DNA of 6,382 bases from Peptococcaceae bacterium (GTDB lineage: Bacteria > Bacillota > Desulfotomaculia > Desulfotomaculales > Desulfocucumaceae), in assembly GCA_013336365.1 (NCBI GenBank), contig JAAXTT010000085.1:1-6382 (forward strand), given 5' to 3'. This document shows, in pieces, positions 1 through 5,823 of the stretch (positions are counted from its first letter, which is position 1; each line of letters starts with the position of its first letter). The translations under genes and the position numbers were made by a program. The notes below the pieces were generated by a model. That model was not told where the DNA came from. It made no database searches and saw only the letters and a program-made list of their open reading frames with translations.

Positions 1-85
1 TATATATATAGAAAGATGCCGACGCTAATCCTGATAAAACTGCAGGCAATACTAAATAAAATATTGGATAGCTCAATGATTTCAC
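1..85 (-). CDS. Start of a membrane protein, probably TadB, cut by window edge
   Basis: Only the first 28 codons are present. GTG at 83-85 shares its first base with the TAG stop of the CpaF-type gene, a typical operon overlap. The translation MKSLSYPIFYLVLPAVLSGL, continuing ASASFYIY, is one hydrophobic helix with a short basic N-terminus. In Tad loci the gene after cpaF is normally tadB, an inner-membrane platform protein that begins with a membrane helix, so TadB is the best guess from position. The visible part contains no diagnostic motif. A TTG at codon 4 is an alternative start. Too short for automated ORF calling in the window but supported by context. Confidence 0.6.
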   Translation of the reverse strand, partial: MKSLSYPIFYLVLPAVLSGLASASFYIY

Positions 86-1326
86 TACATAACCACATCT
101 TTCAAAACATCTAGCTTAGAAAATGCTTTTATAGGTGGGAGTGTAATTTTTCCCAATTCATCCTGCATCCTATTTAATAAATTTAAGGAAAGAGAATTCA
201 GGCAATCATGCCTCTCGTTAATCCGGTCATAGTGAAATATCTCGGCAAATTTTGGTTTACCCTTGTCATCGATAATCTCATTGACTTCAGTTATACAACG
301 ATTACCATCCTTATATTTTTTGATAAAGACAGTCAAATCAATTGAACAGGCAATATGGCGAGTCAACTCATCCTCTGACATCCCGGTATTTAACATTGCT
401 CTAACAAGTCTCTGGAGCAAATCCTGCCTTCCATTATTAGCATGTCCCGTAGTCATCGAGCCCATATGCCCAGTACCCATAGCTTGAAGCAGCTCTGCTG
501 TTTCCGAACCTCTGAATTCGCCCAAAATTATTCTTTTAGGATACATTCTCAAAGCATTAATCATCAACTGAGAGATATTTACTCGCTCAGATTTTTGAAG
601 AGGAACCACATGACCATCAATATTTAATTCATAGGTATCCTCAATAGTAATTATCCTTTCTTCTTTAGGTATAAAATCACATAATGTTTTTAGAAAGGTT
701 GTTTTGCCGGCTCCTGTTGAGGCCGCAATGACAATATTACAACCGGATTTTACCGCATACTCAAAAAAAACTGCCATTTCAGAGTTTAAAAAGCCTTGGG
801 TCTCCAGCTCTCTAATTGTAAAATGATTGCGATTAAATTTTCTTATTGAAATGGAAGGAAATGGGCAATTAGGCAATATAATTGCATTCAACCTTGAACC
901 ATCCGGCAAACGCACGTCTACTAAAGGATTGCTATAGTCTATTTTACGCCCGGACCTTTGAACTGCATTCTGCAATATCCTCATTACTTCATCATTATCA
1001 GAAAATTTTATATCTGTTCTGATTGTACAGTTTTCTCTTTCTATATAGACCTGATCAAAACCATTGACCATAATATCTGATACCTTTGGGTCTCTGAAGA
1101 AAGGACCTAACTCTTTATAACCAAGCAGATAATCCAGGATAAAGTCTTCCAGTTCTTTGTCATTTCGTCCAATAACCTGTCTTGCTTCCTGACGAATCAC
1201 TTCCTCTTGATTCTTTATGCTCTCACTATCTGTTGCCATGAATAAGCATTGATATCTTTCTATAACCCTTTCCTGAATAATCCTTGGCAACTCTTCCTCT
1301 TTATCAAGATAAATCTCCCTTTCCAA
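85..1326 (-). CDS. cpaF: CpaF/TadA-type pilus assembly ATPase
   Basis: This is the secretion ATPase that powers Tad pilus assembly from the cytoplasmic face, 413 residues from TTG at 1326. It shows family motifs in order (numbered from GTG 1335; subtract 3 for the TTG start). ELGPFFRDPKVSDIMVNG is at 75-92 and VDVRLPDGSRLNAI at 139-152. Walker A is A-STGAGKTT around K211, and the Asp box is TIEDTYEL at 230-237. Walker B is RIILGEFRG with E273, and the His box is MTTGHANN around H298. The first glycine of the usual GxxxxGKT Walker A is alanine (A205), but the GKT core is intact. A GTG at 1335 is also in frame, but it lies only one base after GGAGG (1337-1341); TTG 1326 has a normal 10-base spacer. 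The TAG stop at 85 overlaps the GTG of the next gene. Confidence 0.95.
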   Translation of the reverse strand: MEREIYLDKEEELPRIIQERVIERYQCLFMATDSESIKNQEEVIRQEARQVIGRNDKELEDFILDYLLGYKELGPFFRDPKVSDIMVNGFDQVYIERENCTIRTDIKFSDNDEVMRILQNAVQRSGRKIDYSNPLVDVRLPDGSRLNAIILPNCPFPSISIRKFNRNHFTIRELETQGFLNSEMAVFFEYAVKSGCNIVIAASTGAGKTTFLKTLCDFIPKEERIITIEDTYELNIDGHVVPLQKSERVNISQLMINALRMYPKRIILGEFRGSETAELLQAMGTGHMGSMTTGHANNGRQDLLQRLVRAMLNTGMSEDELTRHIACSIDLTVFIKKYKDGNRCITEVNEIIDDKGKPKFAEIFHYDRINERHDCLNSLSLNLLNRMQDELGKITLPPIKAFSKLDVLKDVVM

Positions 1327-1336
1327 AAAACACACA

Positions 1337-1341
1337 CCTCC
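1337..1341 (-). promoter_or_regulatory. Ribosome binding site deciding the CpaF start
   Basis: The minus strand reads GGAGG, then T, then GTG-TGT-TTT-TTG. The TTG at 1326 is 10 bases away. The in-frame GTG at 1335 is one base away, too close to be used efficiently. The 39-base spacer between the CpaB-type stop and this TTG holds nothing else I can support. Confidence 0.55.
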
Positions 1342-1365
1342 CTTATTTCAGCCATTTTCAAATAG

Positions 1366-2019
1366 TTATTGCCTGTTCGGATGCTCCGGTAGTATCCATA
1401 ATTCTTTATATTTACCGATACTACCTAACAAAGCCTCAATCTGATGCCATTTCAGCAATAAGGTAATCCCTTCTTTACTTACTCCAACAGCTTTTTTTAA
1501 ACTGTCTATCTGTCCCAACATCTGACCATCAGCAATCTCCAGAATTCTGACGTGTTCCGCCAACACTTCTGATTTAAAGTCACTAATACCCATTACTGTT
1601 ACAAAGCCTCCCACCTTAAGTCCCCTCGGCCACTTTGCCTCATTTGGTTCAAAGGACAAATACGTCTCGTCAATTGCTATATTTTCCGGAGCCGACTGCT
1701 TATAATCATTGGGATTATTGCCAAGCTTGCGTTTTAATATTGGCTCCCTGTAATACAGATTATCTCTGCAATATTTTCCTACAGCATCGTTCTCTCCAGT
1801 TATTGAATCCGAAGGCATATCCCTGCGAGAGATAGTCATTTGTCCTAAATCATTTTTTTCCAAAATCTTCCCGGCATTTATATCCTTGACAGGAATAATA
1901 ACATTAATTGGTAAATATATTTGATACAAGGCCCAAAATACTGATAAACCTGCCAATATTGACAATGCCCCAGCTATGTAAAGGCTACTGTTCTTTCTGG
2001 GTGATATTATTTTCTTCAT
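1366..2019 (-). CDS. cpaB: CpaB/RcpC-type pilus assembly protein with SAF domain
   Basis: This 217-residue protein has a basic N-terminus (KKIISPRKN), one membrane helix at about 12-35, and then a SAF domain at about 39-99: VIIPVKDINAGKIL, then RDMPSDSI, VGKYC and REPIL. The C-terminal half ends with GITLLLKWHQIEALLGS and a KELWIL-PEHP strand, matching the RcpC-type end where a helix and strand close the domain. CpaB/RcpC proteins belong to Tad pilus loci. In Gram-negative bacteria they act in the periplasm with the secretin; in a Gram-positive host the protein would sit outside the membrane, role less clear. The length is at the short end for the family as I know it. The start is ATG at 2019, with an in-frame stop five codons upstream and a modest TTAAGG site. 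It begins 12 bases after the previous stop and ends at TAA (1366). Normally CpaE/TadZ sits nearby; here CpaF follows directly. Confidence 0.85.
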   Translation of the reverse strand: MKKIISPRKNSSLYIAGALSILAGLSVFWALYQIYLPINVIIPVKDINAGKILEKNDLGQMTISRRDMPSDSITGENDAVGKYCRDNLYYREPILKRKLGNNPNDYKQSAPENIAIDETYLSFEPNEAKWPRGLKVGGFVTVMGISDFKSEVLAEHVRILEIADGQMLGQIDSLKKAVGVSKEGITLLLKWHQIEALLGSIGKYKELWILPEHPNRQ

Positions 2020-2031
2020 TCCACTAGTACC

Positions 2032-2844
2032 TTAATTCCTTCCATTGGACTGGTCACTGATTAATATTTTGCTAATTATCCCCAAATTATTTGTCATTAT
2101 TGCAGAACGGCTATTATGATTTCTCATAATCATGGCCGGAACTGAATCAGACCAATAACCAGCCAATAAATAACTTGGGCCTTTATACCCATGTTTTCTC
2201 AATAACAATCTTCCTTCTTCCAAATCCCCTTGTGTTTGTACCACAAAAGCTCTGCTTCCATTTGGATCTACACTACCCAATAACTCCACTGTTTTAATAC
2301 ACGACAAACAAAATGGTGAAAACAATAATATCGGCCTAATACTTATATCTATTTTTTTGACCTTGCCTTTGTCATCAAAAACCTTAATTTGATTATCCAT
2401 CAGGATTTCTTTGTTAATATTGACACCTATATCTCCAGCAGTTGGCATAAACCCTATTATGCTCTTAAAATCAAAATAATACGCAATGTTTCCAACCAAA
2501 AAAAACAAAACCATTGCAACAGTAAAAAACAGAATGTTTTTTACTGTTGTTCTTTGAAGGCACAAAACTAATATCATTCCTGTCATAATAAAAATATCTG
2601 CTCTGATACAATCAATACAGCGATAGGAGTAGAAGGATTGTAACAATAGTGACCCTGCAACAAGAGTTCCTCCTCCAATAATTGACCATTCTTTATGCTT
2701 AGTAAAGGAGACAATTGCTGTAATAATACATAATAAGATTCCACTCCATGCAACATACCCTGTTGGTTTTGTGCCAATAAGATAAAGTCCGGCAAAAATA
2801 TAAGCAGAGCCTGCTAAATATCTCCGGAAAGCAGCAACAATCAA
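2032..2844 (-). CDS. Membrane thiol-disulfide oxidoreductase: VKOR-like membrane part with C-terminal thioredoxin-like domain
   Basis: This 270-residue protein has five predicted membrane helices (about 10-24, 31-47, 54-70, 84-97, 103-121) and then a soluble domain. Basic residues (R7/R8, K49/K51, R98/K102) mark the inside. That places C76-IDC-79, just before helix 4, and the C-terminal domain outside the membrane. The C-terminal domain (about 168-262) looks thioredoxin-like: an ILLF strand, SPFC-LSC at 176-182 and a likely cis-proline in S234-VPAM. Four helices with CxxC at the outer end of helix 4, then a fifth helix leading to a thioredoxin domain, is the layout of bacterial VKOR fusions that make disulfides. 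However, the loop between helices 1 and 2 is very short and lacks the usual cysteine pair, so homology is unproven; an unrelated CxxC membrane protein is possible. It follows the cysteine-rich TadG-type gene after 5 bases, suggesting that protein is its substrate. The start is TTG at 2844 with a weak ribosome site; an in-frame stop (2854-2856) lies four codons upstream. Confidence 0.7.
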   Translation of the reverse strand: MIVAAFRRYLAGSAYIFAGLYLIGTKPTGYVAWSGILLCIITAIVSFTKHKEWSIIGGGTLVAGSLLLQSFYSYRCIDCIRADIFIMTGMILVLCLQRTTVKNILFFTVAMVLFFLVGNIAYYFDFKSIIGFMPTAGDIGVNINKEILMDNQIKVFDDKGKVKKIDISIRPILLFSPFCLSCIKTVELLGSVDPNGSRAFVVQTQGDLEEGRLLLRKHGYKGPSYLLAGYWSDSVPAMIMRNHNSRSAIMTNNLGIISKILISDQSNGRN

Positions 2845-2849
2845 TACTT

Positions 2850-3575
2850 CTACTCACACCCTTCTTCAGGAGGCCGTTGCCATCTGCCGTGGATATCATA
2901 GTAAAATGACCCACCCTGAACACATCTCTCAGTTGTTAAATAATTCGATAATCTGTTGAACAAAATTCCATTCATTGCTTCCATAATAAGTGTTTTTATT
3001 TTTCCTTTAGCCTCAACAATAACCGAAGGATATCTTGGATCACTCCTTTTGTTTACAATCTCAATATTGCTAATTTCGGCACTGCCTCCTTGGAAACATG
3101 TCATTTCCTTTGGTGTGTTAAGCTTAAAAAATCTTTCCGCCTCTATTTGGGCATCAAATCCATCATTTGAATACTCTACCCATTGATCAAGAATTTTCAC
3201 CCTTCCACATCCGCAAGAACAACAGTATTTCTTATATCCCTTATTTTCTAATAATTCTCTTTCAGCTCCTGATATGATTATTTTCTTTTGACAGCTTTTG
3301 CAACAGGGACTACATCCTCCATCTTCAGAAGGGCAACAAGCTCTATATTTTCCCTTGTCGACCTCAAGCTTCACATATCTTTTTGCTGTTAGAGCACCTG
3401 CCATAGCTGCAGATTCTGTTGCAGTAAGAAGCTTTTCACTTGCTGCAACATATCGGGAGTAATCAATAGCAACTCCTGCTATCAAAAGAATCATAATAAT
3501 TCCTGAAGCAAGCATAGGAAGAATGCTACCCCTTTCTTCCGCCAAGAGCTTTATATATATCTTATAACCTCCCAA
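2850..3575 (-). CDS. TadG-type pilus protein with a cysteine-rich insert
   Basis: This 241-residue protein has the Tad/TadG N-terminal pattern. It shows ERGSI at 14-18, a hydrophobic helix at about 18-37, an Asp-Tyr-Ser after the helix (AIDYSRY), and ATESAAMAGALTA at 52-64, which fits the family's AaDAAALAGA signature. Unlike its two neighbours it lacks a Glu five residues after the glycine (G16-SILPM), so prepilin-peptidase processing is doubtful. Right after the signature comes a cysteine-rich segment with C80, C81, C88, C91, C92, C95, C118, C119, C121 and C123. Three more cysteines follow at C160, C218 and C240, giving 13 in all. The segment should lie outside the membrane, where these could form disulfides. 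The likely role is a pseudopilin or tip/anchor component of the Tad pilus. The start is unclear: TTG at 3575 abuts the previous stop but its only good ribosome site lies inside the reading frame. The TAG stop is at 2850. Confidence 0.78.
   Translation of the reverse strand: MGGYKIYIKLLAEERGSILPMLASGIIMILLIAGVAIDYSRYVAASEKLLTATESAAMAGALTAKRYVKLEVDKGKYRACCPSEDGGCSPCCKSCQKKIIISGAERELLENKGYKKYCCSCGCGRVKILDQWVEYSNDGFDAQIEAERFFKLNTPKEMTCFQGGSAEISNIEIVNKRSDPRYPSVIVEAKGKIKTLIMEAMNGILFNRLSNYLTTERCVQGGSFYYDIHGRWQRPPEEGCE
3568..3573 (-). promoter_or_regulatory. Ribosome binding site overlapping the putative TTG start of the TadG-type gene
   Basis: The minus strand reads TAG-TTG-GGAGG-TTATAAG-ATA. The GGGAGG falls just after the TTG at 3575 rather than before it, and is followed 7 bases later by ATA (3558-3560), with no ATG, GTG or other TTG at a usual distance. 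Either the TTG is used by reinitiation after the TAG stop, or an unusual ATA codon is used. Confidence 0.5.
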
Positions 3576-3986
3576 CTAACCATCAAACCAAACATAGGTT
3601 GCATCAGACTTAAATCTGATTACAGTCAAATAATTGGACCCCAGCAGAGAGGGGAAATTCCTGTAAAGAGGATTCGACAAATAAGTTACATAGCAAGTAA
3701 CCGCTCTGTTTCTTGTAACAAATTTTATCTCTGTTTCTGCTATATCAAGACCCCAAAGGAGAGCAAATTCTTCTGCTCTCCTTTCAGCAAATACTATGTC
3801 TTTGCTTATACTTGCCTCTTTTGCACCTTCTCTAGCTACTTTATGAACCGCATAATAATCAGCAAATAAAAAGGCAAAGGTAATAATCGCTAGAAAAATA
3901 ACCATAAGCATCGAAATACTCATAGTTAGCTCTAAAAATATGGATCCTTTTTTCTCCCTAAGAATATTACCTAAACCTTTCCTCAC
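3576..3986 (-). CDS. tadE: TadE-type pseudopilin (second copy)
   Basis: Numbered from the GTG, the protein has 136 residues. It has a basic leader (MVRKGLGNILREKK), then G14-SIFLE-L with Glu19 at +5 after the glycine, then a hydrophobic helix (about 15-42), then VHKVAREGAKEAS, the conserved TadE-type stretch after the helix. The same KGSIxLE motif occurs in the preceding gene, so the two are paralogous pseudopilins, probably both processed by a prepilin peptidase not in this window. The start is uncertain. The frame is open to a TTG at 4010 (144 residues), which has GGAAGGA about 10 bases upstream. I prefer GTG at 3984-3986 because AAAAGGAGG lies just before it, although the 12-base gap is long. 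Either start overlaps the previous gene (by 20 or 44 bases), implying translational coupling. The TAG stop at 3576 directly abuts the next gene's TTG. Confidence 0.8.
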   Translation of the reverse strand: MRKGLGNILREKKGSIFLELTMSISMLMVIFLAIITFAFLFADYYAVHKVAREGAKEASISKDIVFAERRAEEFALLWGLDIAETEIKFVTRNRAVTCYVTYLSNPLYRNFPSLLGSNYLTVIRFKSDATYVWFDG

Positions 3987-4386
3987 GAACAGATATTGCC
4001 TCCTTTTCAATTCTAATACTTCCTTCCACGTAGCTGCCCTGTTGTGGTATTAATAACTTGTGTATCCCAGGAAAGATTGGATCCATTAATGCCTTTACCC
4101 GGCTGTAGCTTACCTGTTCTGAATTACCTAAATCCACAGTTAGGCTATTGCAAGCAACTAAGGTCTTGTCCATGTAATTTAATGCCTCCTCCTTAGCAAA
4201 AGCCTGATTATTGGTAATACTCATCTTATATGCAGCCAATCTAGCTGCTTGGCTAACTTGGGCGGTATTATAAATCCATAATCCAATCATTGTTATCCCT
4301 AGGATAATTGCAATAAATAAAGTGCCGCATATTGAAAACTCCAACAAGATTGAACCCTTAGAATTTTTTATTAACTTTATCAGCAA
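3967..4386 (-). CDS. tadE: TadE-type pseudopilin (first copy)
   Basis: This 139-residue protein has TadE architecture. A short basic N-terminus (KLIKNSK) leads into G11-SILLE-F, then one long hydrophobic helix (about 12-39), then a soluble region starting AQVSQAARLAAYK. The G-x4-E arrangement matches the class III prepilin-peptidase site described for TadE/TadF pseudopilins, with cleavage after Gly11 and Glu at +5. The AR-x-AA segment after the helix is typical of TadE-like proteins. The role is minor pilin or pseudopilin in Tad/Flp pilus assembly, anchored in the membrane with its C-terminal part outside. The start is TTG at 4384-4386, with GGAGG 10 bases upstream and no better in-frame start. 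The gene begins 25 bases after the preceding stop and overlaps the next gene. The TAA stop is at 3967. Confidence 0.82.
   Translation of the reverse strand: MLIKLIKNSKGSILLEFSICGTLFIAIILGITMIGLWIYNTAQVSQAARLAAYKMSITNNQAFAKEEALNYMDKTLVACNSLTVDLGNSEQVSYSRVKALMDPIFPGIHKLLIPQQGSYVEGSIRIEKEAISVREERFR
3999..4007 (-). promoter_or_regulatory. Strong ribosome binding site inside the end of the first TadE-type gene
   Basis: The minus strand reads AAAAGGAGG, the best Shine-Dalgarno match I noticed in the window. It lies within the coding end of the upstream gene. It is 12 bases before an in-frame GTG (3986) and 6 bases before an in-frame CTG (3992). It argues that the TTG at 4010 is not the main start of the second TadE-type gene. 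Confidence 0.5.
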
Positions 4387-4395
4387 AAACTATAA

Positions 4396-4403
4396 TCCTC
4401 CCC
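4396..4403 (-). promoter_or_regulatory. Ribosome binding site for a TTG start
   Basis: The minus strand reads GGGGAGGA between the stop of the CARDB-like gene and the TTG at 4386. The spacer after GGAGG is 10 bases. This strong site supports use of a TTG codon by the first TadE-type gene. Confidence 0.6.
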
Positions 4404-4411
4404 ATTTGTAA

Positions 4412-5806
4412 TTAAGTTCCCATATCAATTGTGCCGGTTTTTATCTTGTCATCAGAATCGAAGTTGATGCTTTCTACTGTCACCGTTTTCCTATTTATAT
4501 TGTCTTTCGGATTTTTATCCTTGCCTTTTATTGGCCAAGCCTGCGCTTCTACAATATATTTTCCTGAAGCACCATTAAAATTATAATGAAACTTCTTTGT
4601 CTGAAATTGGGAAAGAAAAATATCATTCTCATGTTTACCCAATTCGTCAAAAACTGTTACTCTCACAGGTATTTCACCTAATAAATCATCTTTTCTTGAA
4701 ATCACAAGCCAATAATCAATAGGTATAGTACTTCCTTTTTCCACCCAATAATCTGATTCCTGATTGATATCTACACTTATATCTGCCATTTGAGGATATA
4801 TCCATGCCTCATCCCTATTGTTAGTCCAATTACTATCTTGGATTACAGAATTTTCCGGATTTATTCTGGAGATTATTTTAGTATCAGCCTCCTGAACAAC
4901 ACAAGTATATCTGTAAGTTTTTTCTTCGCCCGGATTGAAGGTTATCATTCCCTTTGTGTCCAGTTTATCTGAGGGATAAATAGGCTCTAGTTCTAATGTA
5001 TAATTTTGGTCATTTACAATATGGTCCAGCCTGAGAAGGATTTTTTCACTTCTATTGTGCTCTGAGTTAAGTCTATAAGTTACATTGGATGTTATTTTTT
5101 CTCCCGGATTTACCTCTTTGAAACTGTCTGCCTCAAGAATAGTGGACATATCTGGTTTTACAGTTACAGCCCCTGGGGCAAGAGGAACAGTGATGTACCA
5201 TTTTGATCCACCGGCTTCCTGATGCCACATTCTCCCCATTCCCCAAGTGAACTGGGTAGGAGGCATAAGTACATTTACATAATTATGCCAGTTATCCCAG
5301 TAAACTGAATTACCACCTCTTGAAATATCCGGGTAATAGAGGGCTATCCCCATCTGTATATTGGAAAGATATTTTTTTTCACCATCAAAATCATTTTTAA
5401 CCCGTTCCTGACTTTCTACCCTCCAAGGTAATGTGAGCCAATGTCGATCCTCTAAATAGCCACCTTGCCATGCATCATGTGGAAATTCAGGATTACTGCA
5501 ATATTCATCTTTTTTAGTGTATCCTGTGTATCTATTTTCACCATCCCTAATATCACCATGGGGTGTCCCGTAAACCAGTGAGCCAAAACCCTTCGATTTT
5601 CCAATCATAATATTCGAAAGTTTTTTGCTAAATATCCATTTCAGCGATCTATTACTATTGTTTAAATCAGTAAAATACTCCCATCCTATCTCCCTGTTTG
5701 CCGCAATAAGGGCCTCCTTACGCTCATCAACAATACCTGCCCAGGCCATTGAAAAATTACAGCCTAAAATCATAATAATCATGCTTAGTATTAAATACTT
5801 GCTCAT
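4412..5806 (-). CDS. Secreted tryptophan-rich protein with two CARDB/Ig-like modules
   Basis: This is a protein of 464 residues. It has a signal peptide: K3, a hydrophobic stretch at about 4-20, and a signal peptidase I site A-W-A at 21-23. Mature residues 24-205 form an unrecognised region rich in tryptophan (ten, e.g. W42, W57, W113, W123, W128, W170, W173, W188, W194, W203). Two beta-sandwich modules follow. One spans about 213-335, with VNPGEKI, FNPGEE and a D-x-NWTNN ending. The other spans about 341-446, starting ADISVDI and ending NPKDNIN. Both resemble CARDB, an adhesion-related Ig-like fold, at the level of pattern only. I chose the ATG at 5806 because GAGGG lies 8 bases upstream; a TTG at 5809 would sit only 5 bases away. 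There is no sortase motif or C-terminal anchor. Its place just before the pseudopilins suggests a surface or pilus-associated role (inference). Confidence 0.8.
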   Translation of the reverse strand: MSKYLILSMIIMILGCNFSMAWAGIVDERKEALIAANREIGWEYFTDLNNSNRSLKWIFSKKLSNIMIGKSKGFGSLVYGTPHGDIRDGENRYTGYTKKDEYCSNPEFPHDAWQGGYLEDRHWLTLPWRVESQERVKNDFDGEKKYLSNIQMGIALYYPDISRGGNSVYWDNWHNYVNVLMPPTQFTWGMGRMWHQEAGGSKWYITVPLAPGAVTVKPDMSTILEADSFKEVNPGEKITSNVTYRLNSEHNRSEKILLRLDHIVNDQNYTLELEPIYPSDKLDTKGMITFNPGEEKTYRYTCVVQEADTKIISRINPENSVIQDSNWTNNRDEAWIYPQMADISVDINQESDYWVEKGSTIPIDYWLVISRKDDLLGEIPVRVTVFDELGKHENDIFLSQFQTKKFHYNFNGASGKYIVEAQAWPIKGKDKNPKDNINRKTVTVESINFDSDDKIKTGTIDMGT

Positions 5807-5814
5807 CAAAAACG

Positions 5815-5819
5815 CCCTC
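5815..5819 (-). promoter_or_regulatory. Ribosome binding site deciding the start of the CARDB-like protein
   Basis: On the minus strand this reads GAGGG followed by the 8-base spacer CGTTTTTG and ATG at 5806. The spacing favours the ATG over the TTG one codon upstream at 5809. Confidence 0.6.
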
Positions 5820-5823
5820 GCTT

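Noticed and set aside
1..10. TATATATATA repeat at the left edge
   Set aside because: It is explained as codons TAT-ATA-TAT in the partial TadB-like gene and is too short to call a promoter or repeat.
263..627. Plus-strand open frames opposite the CpaF gene
   Set aside because: They lie antisense to a clear, motif-complete gene, have no convincing ribosome sites and show no recognisable domain. The same applies to other plus-strand frames at 1284-1466, 1635-1835, 2389-2571, 2956-3186, 4790-4972 and 5625-5843.
2583..2923. Two short minus-strand frames overlapping the oxidoreductase gene
   Set aside because: They are out of frame with the membrane protein, which explains the stretch better with its helices and CxxC motifs.
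3204..3338. Cysteine clusters as a ferredoxin or zinc-finger domain
   Set aside because: Spacing does not fit a ferredoxin Cx2Cx2CxnC pattern and the segment should lie outside the membrane, so disulfides seem likelier; a metal site is not excluded.
4844..5115. Similar short stretches CCCGGATT(T/G) as a DNA repeat
   Set aside because: They encode NPGE-type turns in the Ig-like modules and are better explained as protein motif similarity than a DNA repeat.
5755..5765. Possible lipobox (ILGC) in the signal peptide of the CARDB-like protein
   Set aside because: The residues before the cysteine (I-L-G) fit poorly, and a good signal peptidase I site (A-W-A) follows seven residues later, so a lipoprotein is unlikely.
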